From the NCBI GenBank assembly GCA_003232175.1, contig QILX01000178.1, positions 1-5,016 of the forward strand: a stretch of DNA of 5,016 bases. The letters run 5' to 3'. The notes under the pieces were generated by a model. The model made no database searches, had not been told where the DNA came from, and saw only the letters and a program-made list of their open reading frames with translations. This stretch comes from Hyphomicrobiales bacterium (GTDB lineage: Bacteria > Pseudomonadota > Alphaproteobacteria > Rhizobiales > SZUA-8). Of this stretch, positions 1-5,016 are shown in pieces (position 1 is the first letter of the stretch; every line of letters begins with the position of its first letter). The position numbers and the translations under genes are program-made.

Positions 1-29
1 TCATCCGTAAACCGTATTCCCTTACCCAT
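1..29 (-). CDS. 5' end of a gene, possibly IS3-type transposase orfA (partial)
   Basis: On the minus strand an ATG at 29-27 opens a frame reading MGKGIRFTD before it runs off the window. An AAGGAG motif at 43-38 sits 8 bases upstream, which is ideal spacing. Another in-frame ATG at 35-33 lies only 2 bases from that motif, so the inner ATG is preferred. From memory, several IS3-family orfA proteins (the small helix-turn-helix subunit read together with orfB) begin with a very similar G-K-x-x-R-F-T-D-E-F-K pattern. The short leader and a terminal-repeat-like sequence ending at 91 fit an IS element facing left. Only nine codons are visible. A gene start is likely; the IS3 identity is a guess from a short match. 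Confidence 0.45.
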
Positions 30-67
30 ATCCATCTCTCCTTGGTTCCAAAATTACCAAGCAAAGC

Positions 68-91
68 GTCTACAAATCTAGGGGCACCTCA
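68..91 (-). repeat. possible terminal inverted repeat of the left-edge IS element
   Basis: Read on the minus strand from 91, the sequence begins TGAGGTGCCCCTAGATTTG, resembling IS3-family ends (TG start, C-run, AT-rich ATTT block). It lies 56 bases upstream of the first ATG of the partial gene, the usual leader length for orfA. The other end of the element is outside the window, so the repeat cannot be paired here. Confidence 0.3.
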
Positions 92-141
92 AACTTAGCA
101 GAAACCAATTCAACAATGTATCCTTCTTCAGTTCCAGGTGA

Positions 142-173
142 CTAGAGCGTTTCCGTTTTTAACGGAAGCGCTC
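142..173 (+). repeat. palindromic intergenic repeat, copy 1
   Basis: The arms at 145-157 and 161-173 pair over 13 positions, with one G-T wobble, around a TTT loop; the core is TTCCGTT/AACGGAA. It matches copy 2 (257-293, opposite strand) at 29 of 32 positions by hand count. Closely similar palindromes built on CTAGAGC and TTCCGTT are, from memory, dispersed widely between genes in alphaproteobacteria. The likely role is a transcript-end or mRNA-stabilising hairpin, or a non-autonomous mobile repeat. Confidence 0.75.
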
Positions 174-219
174 AGGCAACAAGCGCTGCCCGGCGTGAAT
201 GGGCCGCGCCCGTGCAGGC

Positions 220-236
220 TCGGTGCATAGCACCGA
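220..236. repeat. small perfect hairpin inside the repeat pair
   Basis: TCGGTGC (220-226) and GCACCGA (230-236) form a perfect 7-bp stem with an ATA loop, lying between the two larger palindromes. The rest of the 174-256 spacer is GC-rich with no convincing coding frame. The three hairpins together look like one composite intergenic unit. Confidence 0.6.
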
Positions 237-256
237 AATAGCCGTGAGCGAAAATA

Positions 257-293
257 TCTAGAGTGATTCCGTTAAAAACGGAAATGCTCTAGA
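257..293 (-). repeat. palindromic intergenic repeat, copy 2, inverted relative to copy 1
   Basis: TCTAGAG (257-263) pairs with CTCTAGA (287-293), and TTCCGTT (267-273) pairs with AACGGAA (277-283) around an AAA loop; the three bases between the arms on each side are unpaired. It begins 44 bases after the permease stop codon, and on the minus strand is followed by TATTTTCGC, so it could act as a transcription terminator for the transport operon. Being inverted relative to copy 1, the two copies could also pair with each other into one long stem. Confidence 0.75.
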
Positions 294-337
294 GGGATCA
301 ACGCCAATATATCGCCAAATTGAAGCGGCGAACCTCG

Positions 338-1351
338 TCAGCGGCGCATTGCAACGGCATAAATGGATACCGCCAGGGTAATGATCAACCCATAGATCAG
401 CTGGGTGTAAAACCCCTGCACCCCCATGGCGACGATGCCCGCCTCCAGTGAACCGATGATAAATACGCCGATCAGGGTGCCATACATCGAGCCCCGCCCG
501 CCAAAGACCGAGGTTCCTCCGATAAAGACTGCCGCGAGCGCCGGAAGCAGGAACCCCTCCCCGGTCGAGGGCCAGAAATAGGTCACCTCGGACAGAAGGA
601 ATATCGCCGAAAGCCCCGACATGGCCCCCATCAGCACATAACAGGTCATGCGGACGCGCATCGTACGAATGCCCATCATCCGCGCCGACGCCTCGTTATC
701 GCCGACAAAAAGTACATGGGCGCCGAAAACATGGCGGCGGTAGATCAGGATCATTAAAACGGCGATGGCGGTAAACCAGACGAACTGCATCGGAATGCCG
801 CCCCAGATGCGGCCGACCAAGATGGGATAAAGCGGCGAGCCGGTCAGCTCCACCAGCGCGATGCCCTTGCCCTGGGCCAGGACATTGACCATGCCGCGCC
901 ACAAAAACATCGTGCCGATGGTGGCGACAATCGAGGGAACGCCGATGCGGGTGATAATCAACCCGTTCAGCGCGCCGCAGGCCATGCCGACGACAATGCT
1001 CGCCACCATGGCCAGCGCCATGGAGTCCGAGGTGATAAACACGGTACCGAATGTCCAGGCGCTGACCCCCATGACCGAGGGAAACGACAGATCGATCTCA
1101 CCAAGGGTGACGATGAAGGTCACCGCCAGGGCCAGAAGCCCCATATAGGGCAGGGTCGACATGAAGGAGCGGTAGATGTCAAAGCGCAGGTAGACATCGG
1201 GCGCCCCGATGATGAACACCGCATAAAGGGCGATGAAGATCAGGGTGATCGACAGATCGATCCGGTTGCGAAACAGCCCCGAAAACCGGCCGGCCCTGGG
1301 GTTTTCGCCCGCCTTGGCGGCAGCAGCGGATTTGCTCGCCGGCTCAGCCAT
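338..1351 (-). CDS. sugar ABC transporter permease (CUT2/ribose type)
   Basis: This is the inner-membrane permease of a sugar importer, 337 residues, the normal size for the BPD_transp_2 (RbsC-like) family. Residues 1-30 are a polar cytoplasmic tail. Multiple hydrophobic helices follow, for example about 33-50, 68-83, 112-132 and 190-204. Family landmarks are GEIDLS at 84-89, NGLIITRIGVPSIVATIGT starting at 129, a cytoplasmic loop DNEASARMMGI at 218-228 expected to contact the ATPase, and IGGTSVFGGRGS at 277-288. Its ATG overlaps the ATPase stop (ATGGCTGA, 8 bases shared), which implies translational coupling in one transcript. It probably works as a homodimer with two copies of the upstream ATPase. 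No frameshift or lost motif is seen. The transported sugar cannot be assigned. Confidence 0.95.
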   Translation of the reverse strand: MAEPASKSAAAAKAGENPRAGRFSGLFRNRIDLSITLIFIALYAVFIIGAPDVYLRFDIYRSFMSTLPYMGLLALAVTFIVTLGEIDLSFPSVMGVSAWTFGTVFITSDSMALAMVASIVVGMACGALNGLIITRIGVPSIVATIGTMFLWRGMVNVLAQGKGIALVELTGSPLYPILVGRIWGGIPMQFVWFTAIAVLMILIYRRHVFGAHVLFVGDNEASARMMGIRTMRVRMTCYVLMGAMSGLSAIFLLSEVTYFWPSTGEGFLLPALAAVFIGGTSVFGGRGSMYGTLIGVFIIGSLEAGIVAMGVQGFYTQLIYGLIITLAVSIYAVAMRR

Positions 1352-2126
1352 GGGCGGGGGCCGCTTCCATCTGGCCAGTCTGGTGCAGGTTCACCATCAT
1401 CTCGACAAGCTGGTCGCGGGAAATCTGGTCGCGGGTGAATTCACCCGCGATAATCCCGCGGTCGAGCACGATGAAACGGTCAGCGACGGCATAGACATGC
1501 AGGATATTGTGGTCGATCAGGATAACCGACTTGTTCTGATCGCGAATGCCGCGAACGAAATTGAGAACTTTTTCGGTCTCCTTCAGGCTCAGCCCCATGG
1601 TCGGCTCGTCGAGGATGATGAGGTCGGCTTCGAAATAGAGCGCCCGGGCAATGGCCACGCCCTGCTTTTCGCCCCCCGAAAGCCCCTTGACCTCGCTCTC
1701 GATGGTGATCGCCCTTGAGGTGAAGCCCATGCGGGTGCGCATCAGCTTTTCGGCTTCGCGGCGCTGGCGGGCGATATCCATGAAACCGAAGCGGTTGGTG
1801 ATCTCGCGGCCGGCAAAGACATTGCGCCAGATTTCCTGCTGGTCGGCCAGCGCCCGCTCCTGATAGACAGTCTCGATACCGCGGCGGCGCGAGGCCTGTA
1901 CCGAACTCATTTTCACCGCCTCGCCCTTGATCACCACCTGGCCGGAAGTTGGCGAATGCACCCCGGTGATGATTTTGATCAGGGTTGATTTTCCGGCGCC
2001 GTTGTCGCCGACCAGGGCGACGATTTCGCCGCGGGTCACCGATATCGAAACGCCGTTCAAAACATCGACACGGCCAAAAGACATATAGACGTCCTCAAGG
2101 CGTACTAGCTGGTCTTGTGTGGTCAT
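1344..2126 (-). CDS. sugar ABC transporter ATP-binding protein, single domain
   Basis: This is the cytoplasmic ATPase that drives the importer, 260 residues from the chosen start MTTQDQLVRLEDVYMSFG. Motifs in order are Walker A GDNGAGKST (40-48), Q-loop glutamine 89 in VYQE, signature LSGGE (149-153), Walker B LIILDE (169-174) and the switch histidine H206 in DHN. All are intact. Many ribose-type ATPases carry two fused domains (about 500 residues); this one has a single domain, as in FrcA-like systems, so two copies should pair. An in-frame ATG at 2162-2160 would add 12 residues, but that stretch forms the loop and one arm of a strong hairpin and has no ribosome binding site, so the ATG at 2126 is preferred. 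The ribosome binding site of the chosen start is itself weak (GGGTTGG). The gene lies 62 bases after the binding-protein stop and overlaps the permease start. Confidence 0.93.
   Translation of the reverse strand: MTTQDQLVRLEDVYMSFGRVDVLNGVSISVTRGEIVALVGDNGAGKSTLIKIITGVHSPTSGQVVIKGEAVKMSSVQASRRRGIETVYQERALADQQEIWRNVFAGREITNRFGFMDIARQRREAEKLMRTRMGFTSRAITIESEVKGLSGGEKQGVAIARALYFEADLIILDEPTMGLSLKETEKVLNFVRGIRDQNKSVILIDHNILHVYAVADRFIVLDRGIIAGEFTRDQISRDQLVEMMVNLHQTGQMEAAPAHG
1429..1450. repeat. perfect 22-bp palindrome inside the ATPase gene
   Basis: The sequence is its own reverse complement over 22 bases, centred on GAATTC at 1438-1443, with arms reading TCGCGGGT and ACCCGCGA. It covers codons for the G-E-F-T-R-D segment near the protein C-terminus. 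The 10-mer TGGTCGCGGG also occurs twice with a 15-base period (1411-1420 and 1426-1435), which makes the repeated R-D-Q in the protein. Function unknown; it may simply follow from codon choice. Confidence 0.6.
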
Positions 2127-2144
2127 GGTCCAACCCGAAAAGAT

Positions 2145-2180
2145 GCCGGCGCCCGACATCATAGCAAAAAGGGCGCCGGC
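2145..2180 (-). promoter_or_regulatory. intercistronic stem-loop between binding-protein and ATPase genes
   Basis: GCCGGCGCCC at 2145-2154 and GGGCGCCGGC at 2171-2180 form a perfect 10-bp stem with a 16-base loop. On the minus strand it begins 8 bases after the binding-protein stop codon and is followed by ATCTTTTCGG, a short T-rich stretch. In binding-protein-dependent transport operons such stem-loops commonly cause partial termination or shield the upstream message from 3' decay, giving an excess of binding protein. The structure is seen directly; the role is inferred. Confidence 0.75.
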
Positions 2181-2188
2181 AATTGTTG

Positions 2189-3172
2189 TCAGCGAATGGC
2201 GTCCTTGGCCAGTTTGGCCACCGGACCGATATTGTCCTTGGTGATCAGGGCGGCGCCGGTATCGATGTTCATGCCGGCAAAGCCGAACTTGGACGAAAGG
2301 TAGAGCTGGACGATGGGCAGGTAGCCCTGAAGGAAGGGCTGCTGGTCGAGCACGATGGATATATAACCGGTCTCGATGCCCTGGGCGATGGGGGCAGAAA
2401 GGTCAAAGCCCGCGGCGCACAGGTCGCCCGGCGCCTTACCGGCAGCCTTGAGGTAGGACGGCAGGGTCGCAGTCAGCCCGCCATGGTCGGTGACCACCGC
2501 TTTGAGGTCCGGGTTGGCCGCCGCGAAGGCCGAAAAGGTCGGAATGCCCTGGACGGCATCCTTGTTGATGTTGTTGGCGATCTCCAGATATTTGACCTCG
2601 ATACCGGCGGCTTCAAGCGCATCGATGGCGCCCTTGGTGCGCAGTCCCCGGGCTTCCTGTCCAAGCAGGCCCCAGACAAAGGCCTGGTCGCCCGACTTCA
2701 AACCGCATTGCCCGATCATCCCCTTGGCAAGGCTTTCCCCGGCGGAATAGTTCTTGGCGCCGACATAACCAAAGCCCGAGGCCTTGTTCTTGGCCTCATA
2801 GGTCGGCAGATCGACATTCTGGGTGGTGACGATAATCCCGGCGGCGCGGGCCTTGTCGATCAGCGGCCCCAGGGCAGCTTCACCGGGATGGCCCATCAGC
2901 GCGATGCCGTCCGGCCGGCGCGCAATGGCCTCGGAGAACTGGCGCACCATTTTTTCAGGGTTCCAGTCCGACCAGACATATTCGACCCTGCAGCCGGTAT
3001 GCTTGGCGGCGAGGACGGCGCCATTGTAAACGATGGAGGCGAAGGATCCGCCTTCAGGCCCACCGGGGAAGAAGACGAATTTTTTGCCCTCGCACCCATC
3101 ACTGGCCGCCTGGGCCGTCCCGGTCATGGCGATCCCCGCAACGAGAATTGCCGCTGCAATTACTGATTTCAT
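2189..3172 (-). CDS. periplasmic sugar-binding protein of the ABC importer
   Basis: A 327-residue solute-binding protein of the ribose-type family (Peripla_BP_4). It begins MKSVIAAAILVAGIAMTG, a typical Sec signal peptide, with probable cleavage after AQA at residue 22. The ATG at 3172-3170 is chosen because AGGAG at 3185-3181 stands 8 bases upstream; a GTG at 3181 in the same frame lies against that motif and would only add three residues. Family features include a first strand KFVFFPGG (30-37), PDGIALMGHPG (87-97), AAGIIVTTQN (110-119), VVTDHGG (226-232), the hinge-side GFDLS (255-259) and the C-terminal DTGAALITKDN. Cysteines at 27, 61, 156 and 252 could form disulfides in the periplasm. 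It is the first intact gene of the operon and is flanked on both sides by stem-loops. The ligand is not identifiable from sequence. Confidence 0.93.
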   Translation of the reverse strand: MKSVIAAAILVAGIAMTGTAQAASDGCEGKKFVFFPGGPEGGSFASIVYNGAVLAAKHTGCRVEYVWSDWNPEKMVRQFSEAIARRPDGIALMGHPGEAALGPLIDKARAAGIIVTTQNVDLPTYEAKNKASGFGYVGAKNYSAGESLAKGMIGQCGLKSGDQAFVWGLLGQEARGLRTKGAIDALEAAGIEVKYLEIANNINKDAVQGIPTFSAFAAANPDLKAVVTDHGGLTATLPSYLKAAGKAPGDLCAAGFDLSAPIAQGIETGYISIVLDQQPFLQGYLPIVQLYLSSKFGFAGMNIDTGAALITKDNIGPVAKLAKDAIR

Positions 3173-3211
3173 TTTAAACACTCCTGCTGGATGTTGTCGG
3201 ATTGATGTATT

Positions 3212-3249
3212 CTGCCCCCCCCGGGACCCGTTCAGACCCTGGGGGGCAG
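3212..3249 (-). promoter_or_regulatory. GC-rich stem-loop upstream of the sugar-binding protein gene
   Basis: CTGCCCCCC (3212-3220) and GGGGGGCAG (3241-3249) form a perfect 9-bp stem with a 20-base loop. It lies between the stop of the truncated upstream gene (3260) and the ribosome binding site at 3185-3181. On the minus strand no T-run follows it, so it is more likely a processing or stability element for the message than a simple terminator. It parallels the stem-loop after the binding-protein gene. Confidence 0.65.
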
Positions 3250-3259
3250 CAATTTTGGC

Positions 3260-3373
3260 TCAGCGAATGCCAGCGTTGATCAGGTCAACCAGGCCGTCAA
3301 TGGTGTCCGTGCCGGCGCCGGTGTTCAGGGATAGGCCAGGCATTTTGTATTTTGCCGTCAGCATACATTGCTG
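3260..3373 (-). pseudogene. 3' tail of a second sugar-binding protein gene, 5' part lost
   Basis: A minus-strand frame ends at TGA 3262-3260 and reads, from the break, QQCMLTAKYK, then MPGLSLNTGA, then GTDTIDGLVDLINAGIR. It aligns with the last 40 residues of the intact binding protein next door. The first 20 positions align without a gap (7 identities, including K, G and TGA, plus several similar pairs such as T-A/S-S and Y/F). After a 3-residue gap both end in an acidic, L-rich helix finishing in IR and the stop. The frame is closed by TGA at 3376-3374 just upstream, where transposase-related sequence begins on the other strand. So this is most likely the last 37 codons of a paralogous binding-protein gene that led the operon before a deletion or IS event. 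An internal ATG exists at 3343-3341, but a functional peptide from it is unlikely. Confidence 0.7.
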
Positions 3374-3379
3374 TCAACG

Positions 3380-3660
3380 CCGGAGCAAAAGTACACCAGC
3401 AGCCCGGAAAGCCACAGCAAAACGCCTATATCGAGCGCTATAACCGCACGGTCCGGCACGAATGGCTGGATCAGAATATCTTTGAAACAATAGAGGGGGC
3501 TCAGGAACAGGCCACACAATGGCTCTGGACATACAACAATGATCGCTCCAACATGGACATCGGCGGGATTACCCCCCGCAATGAAACTGAAAATGGCCGC
3601 GTAGTTCTACAGGCGAACCCCATTAAATATGGGGGGATTACCGGGCCAACCGCAACTTAG
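3380..3660 (+). pseudogene. IS3-family transposase orfB, C-terminal remnant
   Basis: The frame contains QQPGKPQQNAYIERYNRTVR followed by HEWL and, further on, QWLWTYNNDRSNMDIGGITP. This is the C-terminal end of the DDE (rve) integrase domain of IS3-family orfB. The glutamate of NAYIERYN (codon 3433-3435) is the last member of the DDE triad. The two aspartates and everything before them are absent. The full protein is normally near 270-290 residues, so about two thirds is gone. The frame is open upstream to 3280, but there it is antisense to the truncated binding-protein tail and shows no transposase similarity. The last residues before TAG 3658-3660 probably run past the end of the IS. Not functional; it marks the event that cut the transport operon. 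Confidence 0.85.
3618..3645 (+). repeat. likely right-end sequence of the IS3 remnant
   Basis: CCCCAT (3618-3623) and ATGGGG (3629-3634) flank TAAAT, followed by GGATTACCGGG. Read on the minus strand this gives a run of C residues then ATATTTAATGGGG, resembling IS3-family terminal repeats and broadly similar to the left-edge repeat at 68-91. The exact terminus and any target duplication cannot be fixed because the partner end is missing. Confidence 0.4.
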
Positions 3661-3737
3661 CGCAACTTCTAAACTAGGCACAACTCGTTGTAGCATTCTG
3701 GAAAAGCCAGTCCAACCGTGCGGCGTACTATGGAAAA
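3661..3737. other. short gap between mobile-element remnants, no gene seen
   Basis: These 77 bases separate the IS3 remnant from the stop of the recombinase pseudogene. They contain a small CTGG/CCAG inverted repeat around an AAAAG loop at about 3694-3706. No convincing gene, tRNA-like fold or attachment site is visible. Confidence 0.5.
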
Positions 3738-4633
3738 CTATGGGTTTTGGTAATGATTTTGTTCAGTAATTTGCTTCAACAGCAAAATAAGTTCCGCATG
3801 GTCTCTCTCAGAAGTGTTTGAGATAGTGTCGTTTGTTAGACTTTTCATTGTTTCTGAATGTTCCGCGGGCCCTACCGTTCCGTATCCCATGTAGGTGGTC
3901 AGCATGTTTTCATGTGCAAAATTCTGAGACCAAACCTTGAGCGCTTTTGTGTCGCGCCGGCAGATTTAAAAGCCAAGCCGGGCCAGAGTGTTGCGGAAAG
4001 AATGGGGGTTGAAATATGGTAATCCGGCGGATTCAAATGCCATTCTGAATATATTTTCAACCGGCTGCACGGTTGACCATCGCTTGCAATCAAGCCCTTT
4101 GACTTCGAAACATTTGGTTGTGTTCTGCCCAACCAAAGTGCGCGGAAAAAGCGGGTGTTGTGGCCCGAAGAGTTGATCGTGCAGAAGGAAATCCACCCAG
4201 TCTTCAAATATCTGCTGAACCTTTGGCCCTACGGGGAAATACCAGGTCGTGAAGGTTTTGGCGTTTTTGGTGTTTACCTCTCTGGCATCAAAAAATATGC
4301 AGCCTTCGGCAAGGTTCACATGCTTCAGTTTCAAGGAAACTGTCGCCCCGACACGTGAGCCGGTCAGGAGCGTAAAGGCGATGAGCGCCCGATTGCGTTT
4401 TTCCGTTGGGGGCTGAAGTAATCCGCGTCTGAATAGGAAACCTTCGACCGGAAACCCGGCTGGTCTGCCAGCCAGATGAAAAAAGCTCTGACATGCAAAA
4501 GCGTTGCGGTGATCGTGCCGTCACTGAGCGGTTTTCCGGTACGCTGGTTTTTTTGCTTTGCAAGATGGCGCTTGAAGGCTTTGGCCTGTTCTATATGGAA
4601 ATTGCGAAACGGGCGCCATTTAGTGGCAGCCCA
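3738..4633 (-). pseudogene. tyrosine recombinase (phage-type integrase) pseudogene, multiply disrupted
   Basis: The coding parts of one integrase lie in two minus-strand frames. Segment A (4633 to about 4409) reads AATKWRPFRNFHIEQAKAFK, later TGKPLSDGTI and FFIWLADQPGFRSKVSYSDA: the SAM-like core-binding domain. Segment B (about 4406 to 3738) is in another frame. It reads EKRNRALIAFTLLTGSRVGA with the first catalytic arginine (codon 4355-4353), then KTFTTWYFPVG and NPHSFRNTLARLGF with the HxxR box (H 4004, R 3995). TAA at 3968-3966 stops it. The same frame continues as ICRRDTKALKVWSQNFAHEN, then MLTTYMGYGTVGP with the presumed nucleophilic tyrosine at 3884-3882, ending at TAG 3740-3738. The lesions are a lost N-terminus (TAG at 4636-4634 and the junction with another recombinase), a missing inter-domain stretch of perhaps 40 residues with a frame change at 4404-4412, and the nonsense codon. 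It cannot make an active recombinase. Confidence 0.85.
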
Positions 4634-5016
4634 CTATCTCAAATCAGCAGTTTTGAAGTGGAGCGATACAAAAAGGTACGACGCAGCAGCAAGGCGGCCT
4701 TGGCGACGGTAAACCGTGAACTGGCTGTGATCTCCCACCTGTTCAACAAGGCTGTAGAATGGGGATGGCTGAAAGCCCTGCCCGCCAAAATCCGACGCTT
4801 CAAGGAGGAAAACACGAGGATCGTTTACCTCACGGAGCCCCAATTTATAGACCTTATTGAAGCCGCAACCCATGACCAGAACGAAAATGTCCATGCGTTT
4901 GTGATGGTTGGACTTCGAACCGGAATGCGGCATTCAGAAATTCTGGCGATTCGCCGAAATAATATTGATATCGACAGGTGCGTGATATGGATACCCAAGG
5001 CGAAATCGGGGGCACG
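4622..5016 (+). pseudogene. second tyrosine recombinase, N-terminally truncated, continues past right edge
   Basis: The plus-strand frame from about 4622 reads SGSPLSQISSFEVERYKKVR, then ALATVNRELAVISHLFNKAV and EWGWLK, a core-binding domain. It continues with RIVYLTEPQFIDLIEAA and VGLRTGMRHSEILAIRRNNI, where R in GMRHSE (codon 4928-4930) is the first catalytic arginine. The window ends just after WIPKAKSGA, whose lysine fits the beta-hairpin catalytic lysine. No stop interrupts it up to 5016. The frame stays open leftward, but upstream of about 4622 it is antisense to the other integrase, so the native start and roughly the first 80-90 residues (arm-binding region, from memory of the family) are lost. 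The HxxR and tyrosine motifs would lie beyond the window. It differs in sequence from the neighbouring integrase, so it is not a duplicate. A fused start such as the ATG at 4565 might express a hybrid protein, but activity is doubtful. Confidence 0.75.

Noticed and set aside
1233..1718. Plus-strand open frame opposite the permease/ATPase junction
   Set aside because: Antisense to two well-supported overlapping genes; no family motif and no convincing ribosome binding site.
2183..3166. Long plus-strand open frame (about 327 codons) opposite the sugar-binding protein gene
   Set aside because: It is the antisense of a clear signal-peptide-bearing binding protein, has no recognisable domain, and arises from third-position GC bias.
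3033..3443. Plus-strand open frame spanning the start of the binding-protein gene and the IS remnant
   Set aside because: It is antisense to the signal peptide region, crosses the breakpoint, and is not in the frame that carries the transposase motifs.
3670..3712. Possible minus-strand promoter, TTGGAC then 17 bases then TACAAC
   Set aside because: It is only a partial match to both consensus boxes, and such matches are common by chance in this moderate-GC stretch.
3661..3737. Possible phage attachment site or tRNA fragment next to the integrase end
   Set aside because: No tRNA-like arms or repeated core could be seen within the window.
3966..3968. Programmed readthrough or recoding at the in-frame TAA of the integrase
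   Set aside because: The gene also lacks its N-terminus and an inter-domain segment, so decay is the simpler explanation; no recoding signal was recognised.
4634..4933. Minus-strand open frame of about 99 codons opposite the second integrase
   Set aside because: The plus-strand frame here carries clear recombinase motifs (GLRTGMRHSEIL); the minus-strand frame shows none.

Overview
The window looks like chromosomal or large-replicon DNA of an alphaproteobacterium. The evidence is a GC-rich sugar ABC transport operon, a pair of palindromic intergenic repeats of a kind common in that class, and integrase and IS families that are frequent there. Genus and transported sugar cannot be read from the sequence.

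Left edge (1-337): a minus-strand gene start with a good ribosome binding site runs off the window. Its first residues, MGKGIRFTD, and a possible terminal repeat ending near 91 suggest an IS3-type orfA. After this come two near-identical palindromes in opposite orientation (142-173 and 257-293) around an 83-base spacer. They lie just downstream of the operon and may end its transcription.

Core (338-3262, all minus strand, transcribed right to left): the 3' tail of a truncated sugar-binding protein gene, a hairpin, an intact periplasmic sugar-binding protein, a second hairpin, a single-domain ABC ATPase, and a membrane permease whose start overlaps the ATPase stop by 8 bases. Together they form a CUT2/ribose-type importer: the binding protein captures sugar in the periplasm, the permease carries it across the inner membrane, and the ATPase powers the step. 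The stem-loops on both sides of the binding-protein gene suggest it is expressed at a higher level than the membrane components. The truncated tail aligns with the C-terminus of the intact binding protein, so the operon probably once had two binding-protein genes. The first, with whatever promoter preceded it, has been cut away.

Right part (about 3374-5016) is a graveyard of mobile-element pieces. It holds the C-terminal third of an IS3-family transposase (plus strand). Next is a tyrosine recombinase pseudogene (minus strand, 4633 to 3738) with at least three lesions: a missing N-terminus, an internal deletion with a frame change, and an in-frame TAA between its HxxR motif and its nucleophilic tyrosine. 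Last is a second, unrelated tyrosine recombinase (plus strand, from about 4622 to beyond the right edge) that has also lost its N-terminus. The two recombinases are joined through their truncated 5' ends.

I did not find a convincing new biological system. The most informative points are the two-sugar-binding-protein remnant, the intercistronic stem-loops with the corrected ATPase start, and the reconstructed recombinase pseudogene with its head-to-head partner.
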